Position numbers and translations under genes: made by a program. From assembly GCF_000504305.1 (NCBI RefSeq), contig NZ_KI632512.1, positions 1,251,750 through 1,315,749 of the forward strand: a stretch of 64,000 bases of DNA. Reading direction: 5' to 3'. Positions 45,050-53,014 of the stretch are shown piece after piece. The notes under the pieces were generated by a model. The model was not told the origin of the DNA, made no database searches, and saw nothing but the letters and a program-made list of their open reading frames with translations. The stretch's first letter is position 1; the number at the start of each line of letters is the position of its first letter. The DNA is from Nitratidesulfovibrio termitidis HI1 (lineage in GTDB: Bacteria > Desulfobacterota > Desulfovibrionia > Desulfovibrionales > Desulfovibrionaceae).

Positions 45050-46575
45050 GCGAACGGACGACGGATACCGGCGCGCCCGAAGCGGCCAGCACCGCCCCCG
45101 CCCCAACGGACGCCACCCTGCGCCTGCGCGCGCTGGACAAGGCCCACGTGTGGCATCCCTTCACCCAGATGCGCGACTGGCTGGCGGCGGACCCGCTGAT
45201 CATCGCCGCCGCCGAGGGCAACCGGCTCATGGACACCGACGGCGCATCCTACCTGGACGGCGTATCCTCGCTGTGGACCAACGTGCATGGTCATCGTCAC
45301 CCCCGGCTGGACGCGGCCGTCCGGGCGCAGTTGGACAAGGTGGCCCACACCACCCTGCTGGGCCTTGGCAGCGAACCGTCCATAGAACTGGCGGCACGCC
45401 TTGCCGCCATCGCCCCGCAGGGGCTGACGCGGGTGTTCTATTCCGACAGCGGGTCGACATCAGTAGAAGTCGCGCTGAAGATCGCCTTCCAGTTCCACCG
45501 CCAGGCCCCGTCGCAACTGGGCGGCGACGCCCGGCGCACCCGCTTTCTCAGCCTGCGCAATGCCTACCACGGCGACACAGTGGGGGCCGTGGCCCTGGGC
45601 GGCATGGCCCTGTTCCATTCCATCTACGCGCCCCTGCTGTTCGACACGGTGAAGGCAGAAAGTCCGCACTGCTACCGCTGCCCCTTCGGGCGGCAGGCCG
45701 GGGCGTGCGAGCGGGAATGCATCACCCACATGGAAACGCTGTTCGCCCGGCACGGCCACGAACTGTGCGCCGCCGTGGTGGAACCGCTGGTGCAGGGCGC
45801 GGCGGGCATGCTGTTGCAGCCGCCCGGCTGGCTGCGCCGGGTGCGCGAACTGTGCGACGAGTACGGGGTATTCCTGGTGGCGGACGAGGTGGCCGTGGGC
45901 TTCGGCAAGACCGGCACCCTGTTCGCCTGCGAGCAGGAAGGGGTGACGCCGGACTTCCTGTGCCTGGCCAAGGGCATTTCCGGCGGCTATCTGCCGCTGG
46001 CCGCCACCCTGGCCACCGAGCGGGTGCACGACGGATTTCTGGCCCGCCACGAGGAATTGCGCACCTTCTTCCACGGCCACACATACACCGGCAACCCTCT
46101 GGCCTGCGCGGCGGCCATCGCCTCGCTGGACGTATTCGAGGAAGAACGGGTGATGGAACGGCTGCAACCGAAAATCGCCCGGCTGGCCGCGCGGCTGGAA
46201 ACGTTGCGCGACCTGCCCCACGTGGGGGACATCCGCCAGCGCGGGGTCATGACCGGCATCGAGATGGTGCGGAACCGCGATACGAAGGAAAGTTACGACC
46301 TGGCCCAACGCATTGGTCATCGGGTGACCCTGGAGGCACGGCGGCGCGGGGTGATCATCCGCCCGCTGGGCGACGTGATGGTGCTCATGCCGCCGCTGTC
46401 CATCACCGAGGACGAGATCGACCTGCTGGTGGATGTCACGGGCGAGGCCATCCGCGCGGTGACCGAACGCAGGGCGACAGGCGGACTGGGTGGACTGGGT
46501 GGACTGGACGGGCTGAACGGGCTGGATATGCCGGATGGACCGGGCGGGCTGCCGCCCTTGCCGGGGGTGGCATGA
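45046..46575 (+). CDS. bioA: Adenosylmethionine-8-amino-7-oxononanoate aminotransferase
   Basis: A 509-residue PLP enzyme making 7,8-diaminononanoate. It shows DKAHVWHPFTQMRDW near the N-terminus, SDSGSTSVEVALKIAFQ, the PLP-binding block DEVAVGFGKTG, the Schiff-base lysine in CLAKGISGGYLPLA, and HGHTYTGNPLACAAA. An insert with four cysteines (CYRCPFGRQAGACERECI) at about 206-223 is unusual and may bind metal. The last 30 residues are a Gly-Leu repeat (GGLGGLGGLDGLNGL) coded by a 9-12 bp tandem repeat. ATGA overlaps couple it to bioB and to the next gene. Confidence 0.95.
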   Translation: MSERTTDTGAPEAASTAPAPTDATLRLRALDKAHVWHPFTQMRDWLAADPLIIAAAEGNRLMDTDGASYLDGVSSLWTNVHGHRHPRLDAAVRAQLDKVAHTTLLGLGSEPSIELAARLAAIAPQGLTRVFYSDSGSTSVEVALKIAFQFHRQAPSQLGGDARRTRFLSLRNAYHGDTVGAVALGGMALFHSIYAPLLFDTVKAESPHCYRCPFGRQAGACERECITHMETLFARHGHELCAAVVEPLVQGAAGMLLQPPGWLRRVRELCDEYGVFLVADEVAVGFGKTGTLFACEQEGVTPDFLCLAKGISGGYLPLAATLATERVHDGFLARHEELRTFFHGHTYTGNPLACAAAIASLDVFEEERVMERLQPKIARLAARLETLRDLPHVGDIRQRGVMTGIEMVRNRDTKESYDLAQRIGHRVTLEARRRGVIIRPLGDVMVLMPPLSITEDEIDLLVDVTGEAIRAVTERRATGGLGGLGGLDGLNGLDMPDGPGGLPPLPGVA

Positions 46576-47057
46576 CCGGCATGACCGGCATGACCGGCAC
46601 GGGCGGCACGCAAGGCACCGTGCGTTGCGGGGTGTTCCGGTTCGCTCCGGACCACCCGCTGTTCGCGGATCATTTCCCCGGCGCCCCCGTGGTGCCGGGG
46701 TCGTGCATCGTGCAGGCCTTTGCGGACGAAGCGTCGCGCTGGGCCCACGAACACGCTCGGGGGGGCGGGCAGGATAGCATCCTGTCAAGTGAGGCACGTG
46801 CCGTGCCTGCCATGCGCCCCATATGCCCGATACGTGAAATACGCGGGTTCCGCTTCCGGCGCTTCGTGACGCCGGGGGACTACGCCTTCCGCATGGAATG
46901 CACGGACGCCGGACTGCGCTGCTCGCTGCACGCCCTGCCCGGTGAACTGGCCGGTGCGGCAGGGCATGGGGCAACCGGGGCGGGCGCACCGGACGGACCG
47001 GACGCCACGGCAGGCCCCACCATTCCCCCCTTGGTCACCGGGGTGCTGGCATGGTAG
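46572..47057 (+). CDS. FabZ/ApeI-like hotdog protein of the biotin operon
   Basis: A 161-residue hotdog-fold protein resembling 3-hydroxyacyl-ACP dehydratases. The active-site histidine is present: HPLFADHFPGAPVVPG, with H34. The catalytic Glu that normally lies 14 residues on (in LxEAxAQ) is Gln here (IVQAFADEA, Q48). So it keeps half of the catalytic pair. The start ATG overlaps the bioA stop (ATGA), and the N-terminus is a MTGMTGMTG repeat. Together with the gene at 49913, which has the Glu but not the His, it may form a mixed dehydratase for making the pimeloyl chain. Confidence 0.75.
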   Translation: MTGMTGMTGTGGTQGTVRCGVFRFAPDHPLFADHFPGAPVVPGSCIVQAFADEASRWAHEHARGGGQDSILSSEARAVPAMRPICPIREIRGFRFRRFVTPGDYAFRMECTDAGLRCSLHALPGELAGAAGHGATGAGAPDGPDATAGPTIPPLVTGVLAW

Positions 47058-47881
47058 CCGCCGCCGGATTCCCCTCTCCCCTGCGCGGCCCCGTGCTCAT
47101 CGCCGGCGGCTCGTGCGAACTGGGGTTGGCCCTCGGGGCGACGCTGACCGCCGACGGCATGGCCGTGGCCCTCACCGCGCGCGATGCCCCGGGCGCGGCG
47201 CGCATCCGCGCGGCCCTGCCGGAAGCGACGATACTGCGCCTGCAGGCGCGCGGGCCGGAACGGGACGCCGCCGGACGGGATTTCAGCACGCCGCCTGCAC
47301 TCGAAGGTGCGGACGCCGAAGACGACACCCCGGAAACCCTGCCCGAACGCGCCCGTGCCGCGCTGGGGGAAGCGCCCCGGCTGTTCGTGGACCTGCTGCA
47401 CTCGCGCTTCGAATGCCTGCTGGCCGGGGCGGACCCCGCTGACATCGACCTGTGGGCAGCGCGCGACATCGCCTTCCGCGCCCGACTGCTGCGGGCCGTC
47501 AGCCGTTCCATGCTGGCCGCGCGCGACGGGCGGTGCGTGTTCGTCTCGTCCTCCGCCGCAGAGCGGGCTGCACCGGGGCAGGGATACTACGCCGCCGCCA
47601 AGCTGGCGGGGGAGGCCCTGTACCGCGCCGTGGGCGTGGAACTGGCCCCGCGCGGGGTCACCGCCTGTTCCCTGCGCCTGGGCTGGCTGGAGGCGGGCCG
47701 GGGCGGGCCCTTCCTGCGCGCGCGCCCTGCCGACGCCACCCTGCCGCCCACCGGGCGCACCGTAACGGTTGCCGAGGCCGTGCATACCCTGCGCTTTCTG
47801 CTGTCCGCCCCGGCCACGGCCATCAACGCCACCACCCTGACCTGCGACGGCGGTTTCGGCGCGCTGAAGCCGGGCTGCTGA
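47051..47881 (+). CDS. FabG-like short-chain dehydrogenase of the biotin operon
   Basis: A 276-residue SDR. Rossmann motif GPVLIAGGSCELGLALG at about residues 13-29, a variant of TGxxxGxG. Catalytic residues: Ser in VFVSSSAAE, then YYAAAKLAGEAL (Tyr-x3-Lys). The C-terminus TLTCDGGF matches FabG. A loop rich in Asp/Glu/Pro (about 75-105) is longer than usual. It probably reduces a 3-oxoacyl-ACP in pimelate synthesis. It overlaps the preceding gene by 7 bases. Confidence 0.8.
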   Translation: MVAAAGFPSPLRGPVLIAGGSCELGLALGATLTADGMAVALTARDAPGAARIRAALPEATILRLQARGPERDAAGRDFSTPPALEGADAEDDTPETLPERARAALGEAPRLFVDLLHSRFECLLAGADPADIDLWAARDIAFRARLLRAVSRSMLAARDGRCVFVSSSAAERAAPGQGYYAAAKLAGEALYRAVGVELAPRGVTACSLRLGWLEAGRGGPFLRARPADATLPPTGRTVTVAEAVHTLRFLLSAPATAINATTLTCDGGFGALKPGC

Positions 47882-47924
47882 ATCCTCATCGACCTCATTC
47901 CCACAGGAACATCACAGGAACATC

Positions 47925-48350
47925 ATGCCTTCCCACGATACCGCAGACGCACGGGACATGCCCGCCATCGCATCGGAAATTGCCGCGCTGGTGGCCCCCA
48001 TCTTCGACGTGGACGCCGCCACCCTGTCGCCAGACACCCGGCTGATGGCCGACCTGCCCTGCGAGTCCATCGACCTGCTGGAAATCGGCGCGGGGCTGAA
48101 CCGCCGCTTCGCCATTCCGGTGCGCGACGCCGCAGCCTTTCTTACCGACCTGCGCATCCACGTGCTGGAGGCCGAGCGTAACGGCGAAGCACCCGAAGCC
48201 CGACTGGCGCGGGAATACCCGCACCTGTCCGACGCGCGCGTGGCAGAGGTGCTGGCAGCCGTGCGCGTGCCCGGCGCGCCCCCGGTGCTGACCATCGGCG
48301 ACGTGGCGGCGTACGTGGCGTGGTCCCTGACGCGGAACGCGCGACGTTAG
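47925..48350 (+). CDS. Dedicated acyl carrier protein of the biotin operon
   Basis: A 141-residue acyl carrier protein, longer than the usual 78. Residues about 12-85 form the ACP domain; the phosphopantetheine serine is S48 in DLPCESIDLLEIG, where the normal DSLD is ESID. Residues about 86-141 are an extra tail (LSDARVAEVLAAVRVPGAPP; IGDVAAYVAWSL). It is not the housekeeping AcpP, judging from the divergent motif and location, and should carry the growing pimeloyl chain. A structured repeat follows its stop by 10 bases. Confidence 0.85.
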   Translation: MPSHDTADARDMPAIASEIAALVAPIFDVDAATLSPDTRLMADLPCESIDLLEIGAGLNRRFAIPVRDAAAFLTDLRIHVLEAERNGEAPEARLAREYPHLSDARVAEVLAAVRVPGAPPVLTIGDVAAYVAWSLTRNARR

Positions 48351-48360
48351 CCAAATGGTC

Positions 48361-48477
48361 TTTTCGCCCGTTGGCTGACCGACCCGAAGGGCGCATAGCG
48401 TGCACGTTAAGCGAGTCAGCGAGCTTTACGGGCATCGAGCGCAACGCGGTCGAACGTCACTTGCCAACGAACGAAAA
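48361..48477 (-). repeat. Structured interspersed repeat, copy F, inside the biotin operon
   Basis: Reverse-oriented copy between the ACP and ketosynthase genes. The arms TTTTCGCCCGTTGGC (48361-48375) and GCCAACGAACGAAAA (48463-48477) pair with two wobbles. In the reverse reading it has CGACCGCGTTGCGC and a hairpin module (about 48405-48430) as in copies A and C, but the core between is deleted. It leaves 29 bases before the ketosynthase start, so it forms part of the operon mRNA. Confidence 0.85.
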
Positions 48478-48506
48478 TCCTCATTTGTTCATCTCCCGGT
48501 TCTCCC

Positions 48507-49916
48507 ATGTACCCACTTGATCCAATTCCCTTTCCTCCCCGCCGCGTGGTCATCACCGGCGCGGGCGCATTCACCCCACTGGGGCACACCCCGCAGGACA
48601 TGGCAAACGCCATCCGCGAGGGGCACAGTCCGTTCCGCCATGCCACGGCCCTGCCCGGTACGGCCTGCACCCCGGTGCCGGACTTCGACGCCGCAGCGGC
48701 CACCGGACGCTGGCGGCACCGCCGCTATCTTTCGCGCGGAGGGCAACTGGCCCTTGCCGCCGCCCTGGTCGCCACCCGGCAGGCCGGGTACGCCTGTGAC
48801 GACGGAACCGGAGAAACGGGGGTAACGGGCAACATCGACACGGCAACGGGCGACGGCGGCGCGCATCTCCCGCCCTGCCTTCCGGACGACACCGCACTGG
48901 TGGCCGCCAGTGGTCCCAACATGGACGTGGGGGCAGACTTTCCCGCCGCATGCGCACCGCGTTCAGTTGGTAACACCGCAACATCCGGCCCGAAACTCTC
49001 CGATCTGGAACATCCCGACCTGGACGCCCTGTGGATGCTGCGCTGGCTGCCCAACACCGCCGCCTCCGCCGTGGCCATGCGTTGCGGCGTCCGGGGCGAA
49101 GGGCTGGTGCTGGGCACGGCCTGCGCCGCCTCGTTGCAGGCCGTGGGCGAGGCCGCCCGGCGGGTGCGCTGGGGTCTTGCCCCGGCGGCGCTGGCCGTGG
49201 GCGGCGATTCGCGCCTGTCGGAGGGGGGACTGCTGGGCTACGCCCGCGCCGGGGCCATCCAGCGCGATCTGGACCCCGCCGACGCCGACGCCCCGCATGC
49301 AGCCTGCCGCCCCTTCGACATCACCCGGCGCGGCTTCGTCCCCGGCGAGGGGGGCGCGGCCTTCATGCTGGAACCGCTGGATACGGCACGGGCACGCGGA
49401 GCCACCCCGCTGGCCGAAGTGCTGGGCATGGGCGCCACGCTGGACGGCCATGCCCTGACCGCACCGGAACCCGACGCCCGCCGGGCCGAAGCCGCCGTGC
49501 GCGGTGCGCTGGCCGAGGCTGGCCTGACGCCCGCTGACGTGCACTGGGTCGCAGCCCACGGCACCGGCACCGCCCTCAACGACGCGGCGGAAATCCGCCT
49601 GCTGGAACGGGTGTTCGCCGACGCGGGGCACACGCCCGCCGTCACCGCCGTGAAGTCGTGGACCGGGCACTGCGCCTCGGCCTGCGGCGCGGTGGAACTG
49701 GCGGTGCTGCTGGCCTGCGCGGCGGACGGCTTTCTGCCGCCGGTGCGCAACCTGACCACGCCGGAAAGCGCGCGACTGGATTTCGTGCGTCAATCGCGTC
49801 CCCTGCCCACTTCCGGCAACAACCAGCACGCGGCGGGCCACCACGGCGGCTCCATCGGCCTGCTGCTCAATTTCGGCTTTGGCGGGCAGAACGCCGCACT
49901 GGTGGTGCGGCTGTGA
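48507..49916 (+). CDS. Beta-ketoacyl-ACP synthase (KAS II-like) of the biotin operon
   Basis: A 469-residue FabF-type condensing enzyme with an intact Cys-His-His triad: C206 in LGTACAASLQAVGEA, His in WVAAHGTGTALNDAAE and His in VKSWTGHCASACGAVELA, plus the C-terminal NFGFGGQNAALV. An extra loop of about 60 residues (about 95-165, DDGTGETGVTGNID ... SDLEHPD) is unusual. It likely condenses the acyl starter with malonyl units for pimelate synthesis. Its GTGA stop overlaps the next start. The first gene after repeat copy F. Confidence 0.85.
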   Translation: MYPLDPIPFPPRRVVITGAGAFTPLGHTPQDMANAIREGHSPFRHATALPGTACTPVPDFDAAAATGRWRHRRYLSRGGQLALAAALVATRQAGYACDDGTGETGVTGNIDTATGDGGAHLPPCLPDDTALVAASGPNMDVGADFPAACAPRSVGNTATSGPKLSDLEHPDLDALWMLRWLPNTAASAVAMRCGVRGEGLVLGTACAASLQAVGEAARRVRWGLAPAALAVGGDSRLSEGGLLGYARAGAIQRDLDPADADAPHAACRPFDITRRGFVPGEGGAAFMLEPLDTARARGATPLAEVLGMGATLDGHALTAPEPDARRAEAAVRGALAEAGLTPADVHWVAAHGTGTALNDAAEIRLLERVFADAGHTPAVTAVKSWTGHCASACGAVELAVLLACAADGFLPPVRNLTTPESARLDFVRQSRPLPTSGNNQHAAGHHGGSIGLLLNFGFGGQNAALVVRL

Positions 49917-50452
49917 CCCTTTTCCGCCTCGCCCTTCCGAAGGAACCCCCCGCCCGCTTCCTGCTGCTGGACCGGGTGGACAGCTGTGACGAAACCGGGG
50001 CCACGGCCCTCTGCGCCTTCATCGCAGCCCCCGCGTGGCAGGGACTGGAGGCCATGGCCCAACTGGCCGCGCTGCACGCCCGCTGGACCGCCGACTTTGC
50101 CTTGCACGCCTTCCTGCTGACGGTGGAGGAATGCACCTGGCCGAACCGCCCACCGGCAGCCGACGTGCCCCACGGCATGCCAAATGACACATCGGACCAC
50201 ACACCTGGCGGTACACTGCACGGCATCCTGCACATTGGGGCCTGCCTGCTGGCCCAAAGCGACCGCGCGGCCACCTACGCGACCGCCATCACTCCCCTGC
50301 CGTCCTCATCCGGCGCGGACTCCGCGCCTGCGCCCCCGTGCATGGCCGCCACCCTGACCATAGGCCGCACGGCCTACGACACCCGCTTCAACGGCGACAC
50401 ACTCACCGCCCGTTATCGAGAGATATTTGCATGGCTGACCAGAACCGCCTGA
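49913..50452 (+). CDS. ApeP-like hotdog protein of the biotin operon
   Basis: A 179-residue hotdog protein starting with GTG at 49913 that overlaps the ketosynthase stop. The N-terminal FLLLDRVDSCDETGATA is the dehydratase DRV strand. The helix carries the catalytic Glu, E46 in WQGLEAMAQLAALHA, but the HFPGxP segment with the catalytic His is absent, as in ApeP-type proteins. This is the mirror image of the gene at 46572. Residues about 80-150 hold a long Pro/Ser-rich insert. It probably pairs with the FabZ-like protein. The end overlaps the start of bioF by 22 bases. Confidence 0.7.
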   Translation: MTLFRLALPKEPPARFLLLDRVDSCDETGATALCAFIAAPAWQGLEAMAQLAALHARWTADFALHAFLLTVEECTWPNRPPAADVPHGMPNDTSDHTPGGTLHGILHIGACLLAQSDRAATYATAITPLPSSSGADSAPAPPCMAATLTIGRTAYDTRFNGDTLTARYREIFAWLTRTA

Positions 50453-51939
50453 CCGACGCCCGCCTGACCGACGCCCGCCTGACCGACGCCCGCCTGACCG
50501 GCCCTGAACCGTCTGGCACTGACCTGTCTGGCGCTACGCCCGCCGCCGCGCCGCATCCGGCCCCTTCCGGCCTGCTGGCCGCACGTCTGGCACTGCGCGT
50601 TGAGGAACTGCACGCCGCAGGGCTTGGCCGCAGCGCACTGCAACTGGACGGACTGCCCGCCCCGGCGCGCGCGGCCACGCCCGGTTCCACTCACCGCACC
50701 AGCGCAGGGCAGTCGCCATCCCCGGCGCTGGTGCACGTGCAGGGCCGTCCGCTGCTCCATTTCGCGGGCAACGATTACCTCGGCCTTGCCGCCGACGAGG
50801 CGTGGCGGGCCACGGTGGCCGACTGCTTCGCGCGGCATGCGCCCTCGGGCACGGCCTCGCGCCTTGCCGCCGGGCACACCGCCCTGGCGGCGGAAGCCGA
50901 GGCCGCCTGGGCCGACTACTTCGGCTATGCCGAATGCCTGTTCCTGCCCAGCGGGTATCAGGCCAACCTGGCCCTGTTATGGGGCTTGCTGGGCCATGGC
51001 GATGCCGTGTTCCTGGACCGCCGGGTGCACGCCAGCATGGCCCACGCCCTGCCCCCCACCGGGGCGCGCCTGCATACCCACCGCCATGCGGACATGGGCG
51101 ACCTGTCGCGCCGTCTGGCCGCGTGGCGGCACAACAGCGACAATGGCAGGGGCGGCAACGACGGCCCTCCCGCCTGCGGGACGGCCTGCGCGCCCCAGCC
51201 CGTGATCCTGGCCGAATCGTTGTACAGCATGGACGGTACCCTGCCGGACATGGCGCGCCTGAGCGTCGTGGCCCGCGAGCACGGGGCCTTTGTCGTCGTG
51301 GACGAGGCGCACGCCTTCGGCGCCCTGGGCACGGGCGGGCGCGGGCGGGCGCACGGCGTGGCCGACGTGGCCGTGGGCACGCTGGGCAAGGCGCTGGGGC
51401 TGTTCGGGGCGTTCCTGCTGCTGCCGCGCGGCACCCGGAACGCGCTGGAAAACCTGGCCTCGCCACTGATCCACTCCACCGCCCTGCCGGAGGCGCACGC
51501 CGCCTGCTGCCTGGCCCTGCTGGACCTGCTGCCCCGACTGGATGACCGCCGCCACCACCTTGCCGCACTGGGCGCGGCCCTGCGCACCGGATTGCGTGAT
51601 GAAGGGGTGCCCGTACGCGAGGGCGCACATGTGGTCTGCGTGGACGTGGGCGACGAGGAACGCTGCACCCGCCTTGCGGCAAGGCTGCGCACTCCGGAGG
51701 ACGACGGCCCCGGCGTGCTGGCCCTGGCGGCGCGCCATCCCACCGTGGGGCGTGGCGCAGCGATGTTGCGTCTGGGGCTTACCGCCCTGCATCGGGTGGA
51801 CGACGTAGCCCGCTGCGTGGACCTGCTCGCCCGTGCGTGGAAGGAAGAAGAGGAAGGGAAGCGGGGCGCTGCACCGGACCCCGCTGCCCCCGATTCGGAG
51901 GCGAACACCGCTGGCAGCACGCCTGGAGAACAATCATGA
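50431..51939 (+). CDS. bioF: 8-amino-7-oxononanoate synthase
   Basis: A 502-residue PLP enzyme condensing pimeloyl thioester with alanine. Core: LLHFAGNDYLGLAADE, SGTASRLAAGHTALAAEAE, FLPSGYQANLALLWG, ESLYSMDGTLPDM, VVDEAHAFGALGTGGRG and the PLP lysine in VGTLGKALGLFGAF. It is about 110 residues longer than usual. The N-terminus starts with RLTDARLTDARLTDARLTG, coded by a perfect 15-bp repeat; the first in-frame ATG after 50431 lies deep in the core. GAGAG lies before the ATG. The stop overlaps the bioD ATG (ATGA). Confidence 0.92.
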   Translation: MADQNRLTDARLTDARLTDARLTGPEPSGTDLSGATPAAAPHPAPSGLLAARLALRVEELHAAGLGRSALQLDGLPAPARAATPGSTHRTSAGQSPSPALVHVQGRPLLHFAGNDYLGLAADEAWRATVADCFARHAPSGTASRLAAGHTALAAEAEAAWADYFGYAECLFLPSGYQANLALLWGLLGHGDAVFLDRRVHASMAHALPPTGARLHTHRHADMGDLSRRLAAWRHNSDNGRGGNDGPPACGTACAPQPVILAESLYSMDGTLPDMARLSVVAREHGAFVVVDEAHAFGALGTGGRGRAHGVADVAVGTLGKALGLFGAFLLLPRGTRNALENLASPLIHSTALPEAHAACCLALLDLLPRLDDRRHHLAALGAALRTGLRDEGVPVREGAHVVCVDVGDEERCTRLAARLRTPEDDGPGVLALAARHPTVGRGAAMLRLGLTALHRVDDVARCVDLLARAWKEEEEGKRGAAPDPAAPDSEANTAGSTPGEQS

Positions 51940-52670
51940 ACGCAATGAACATCCCCGCCTCCCGCGCCCTGTTCGTAGTGGGCACGGACACGGGTGTGGG
52001 CAAGACGGTGGTTTCGATGCTGCTGCTGCGCGAACTGTTTGCGCGGGGAGAGCGGCCCTTCTACGCCAAGCCCATGCAGACCGGGTGCAAGACCCCGTAC
52101 GACACGGACAGCGATGCGGCCTTCGTGTACCGGCACGTTCCTGAACTGGCCGGGCGCGACCCGGCGGAAGCGGTGGGGTGGTGTTTTGCGGCGCCTAAGG
52201 CTCCGCTCCACGCCGCGCGGGACGAAATGCGCGGCGTGGAGACGGAAGACCTGGTGCGCAGTCTGGCATGTCTGCGCAGTGAACACGCCTCTCTGGTCCT
52301 CGAAGGCGCGGGCGGCCTGATGGTGCCGTTCACGCCGGAGGCCCTGTGCATCGACTGCATCCGGGCCGCCGACGCCCGTCCCGTGCTGGTGGCTCGGGCG
52401 GGACTGGGCACCGTGAACCACACGCTCCTCTCGGTGGAGGCGCTGGTCCGGAGAGGGATGGAACCGGCAGGGATCGTTTTCGTTCACACCAAGGAACGTT
52501 CCGCATCCCCGGACCTTGTGCAGGACAACATGGAGGCGGTAGCCATGCTGTCCGGTTTTCCGGTGAGCGGCATGGTGCCGCCCATCGAAAATCTGCTGCA
52601 TCCGCCCGACGCCGCCTTTGCGCCCTTGCGGCGCATGCTCGACGTACTGGACGGGGTGGTAATTAGCTAA
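51936..52670 (+). CDS. bioD: Dethiobiotin synthetase
   Basis: A 244-residue ATP-dependent carboxylase forming the ureido ring. P-loop FVVGTDTGVGKTVVS at about residues 13-27, the substrate lysine in AKPMQTGCKTPYDTDSD, and VLEGAGGLMVPFT. Full length and normal. It is the last gene of the operon; no T-rich terminator follows, and structured repeat copy A begins 56 bases after the stop. Confidence 0.95.
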   Translation: MNAMNIPASRALFVVGTDTGVGKTVVSMLLLRELFARGERPFYAKPMQTGCKTPYDTDSDAAFVYRHVPELAGRDPAEAVGWCFAAPKAPLHAARDEMRGVETEDLVRSLACLRSEHASLVLEGAGGLMVPFTPEALCIDCIRAADARPVLVARAGLGTVNHTLLSVEALVRRGMEPAGIVFVHTKERSASPDLVQDNMEAVAMLSGFPVSGMVPPIENLLHPPDAAFAPLRRMLDVLDGVVIS

Positions 52671-52726
52671 CTCCCCTCTGCTACATTTCCTTGCACACCC
52701 TACTGGGGTGAAAGGCCGGATGAAGA

Positions 52727-53003
52727 TTTTCGTTCGTTGGCAAGGAAAACGAGCCTGCCATGAGGGAGTGCCTCAGCCGTTATGCGAGTCTTCGAGCATT
52801 ACGGATGAGGACCGCAACGCGTACTCTTCTCGTATTCGACCGAGCCTTAGCCGTTAGGTGAGCGAAGCGAACCTTACGGATAAGGACAGCAGAGCTATGG
52901 CAGGTGAAGTTTGACCGCGTTGCGCACGATGCCCGTAAGGCTCGCAAGCTCGCCTAACGGGCACGCTCCGCGCCCTTCTGGTCGGTCAGCCAACGGGCGA
53001 AAA
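52727..53003 (+). repeat. Structured interspersed repeat, copy A (longest)
   Basis: Arms TTTTCGTTCGTTGGC (52727-52741) and GCCAACGGGCGAAAA (52989-53003) pair fully with two G-U. Inner stem CCTGCCAT / ATGGCAGG. Hairpins at 52777-52804, 52851-52879 and 52931-52962. Compared with copy B it has two clean insertions, about 52843-52894 and 52916-52988, each bringing one hairpin module; the second module is the reverse complement of the first. It lies between convergent bioD and lysA, ending 11 bases before the lysA stop, so it may serve as a terminator region. Confidence 0.85.
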
Positions 53004-53014
53004 GGCCATCCGGG

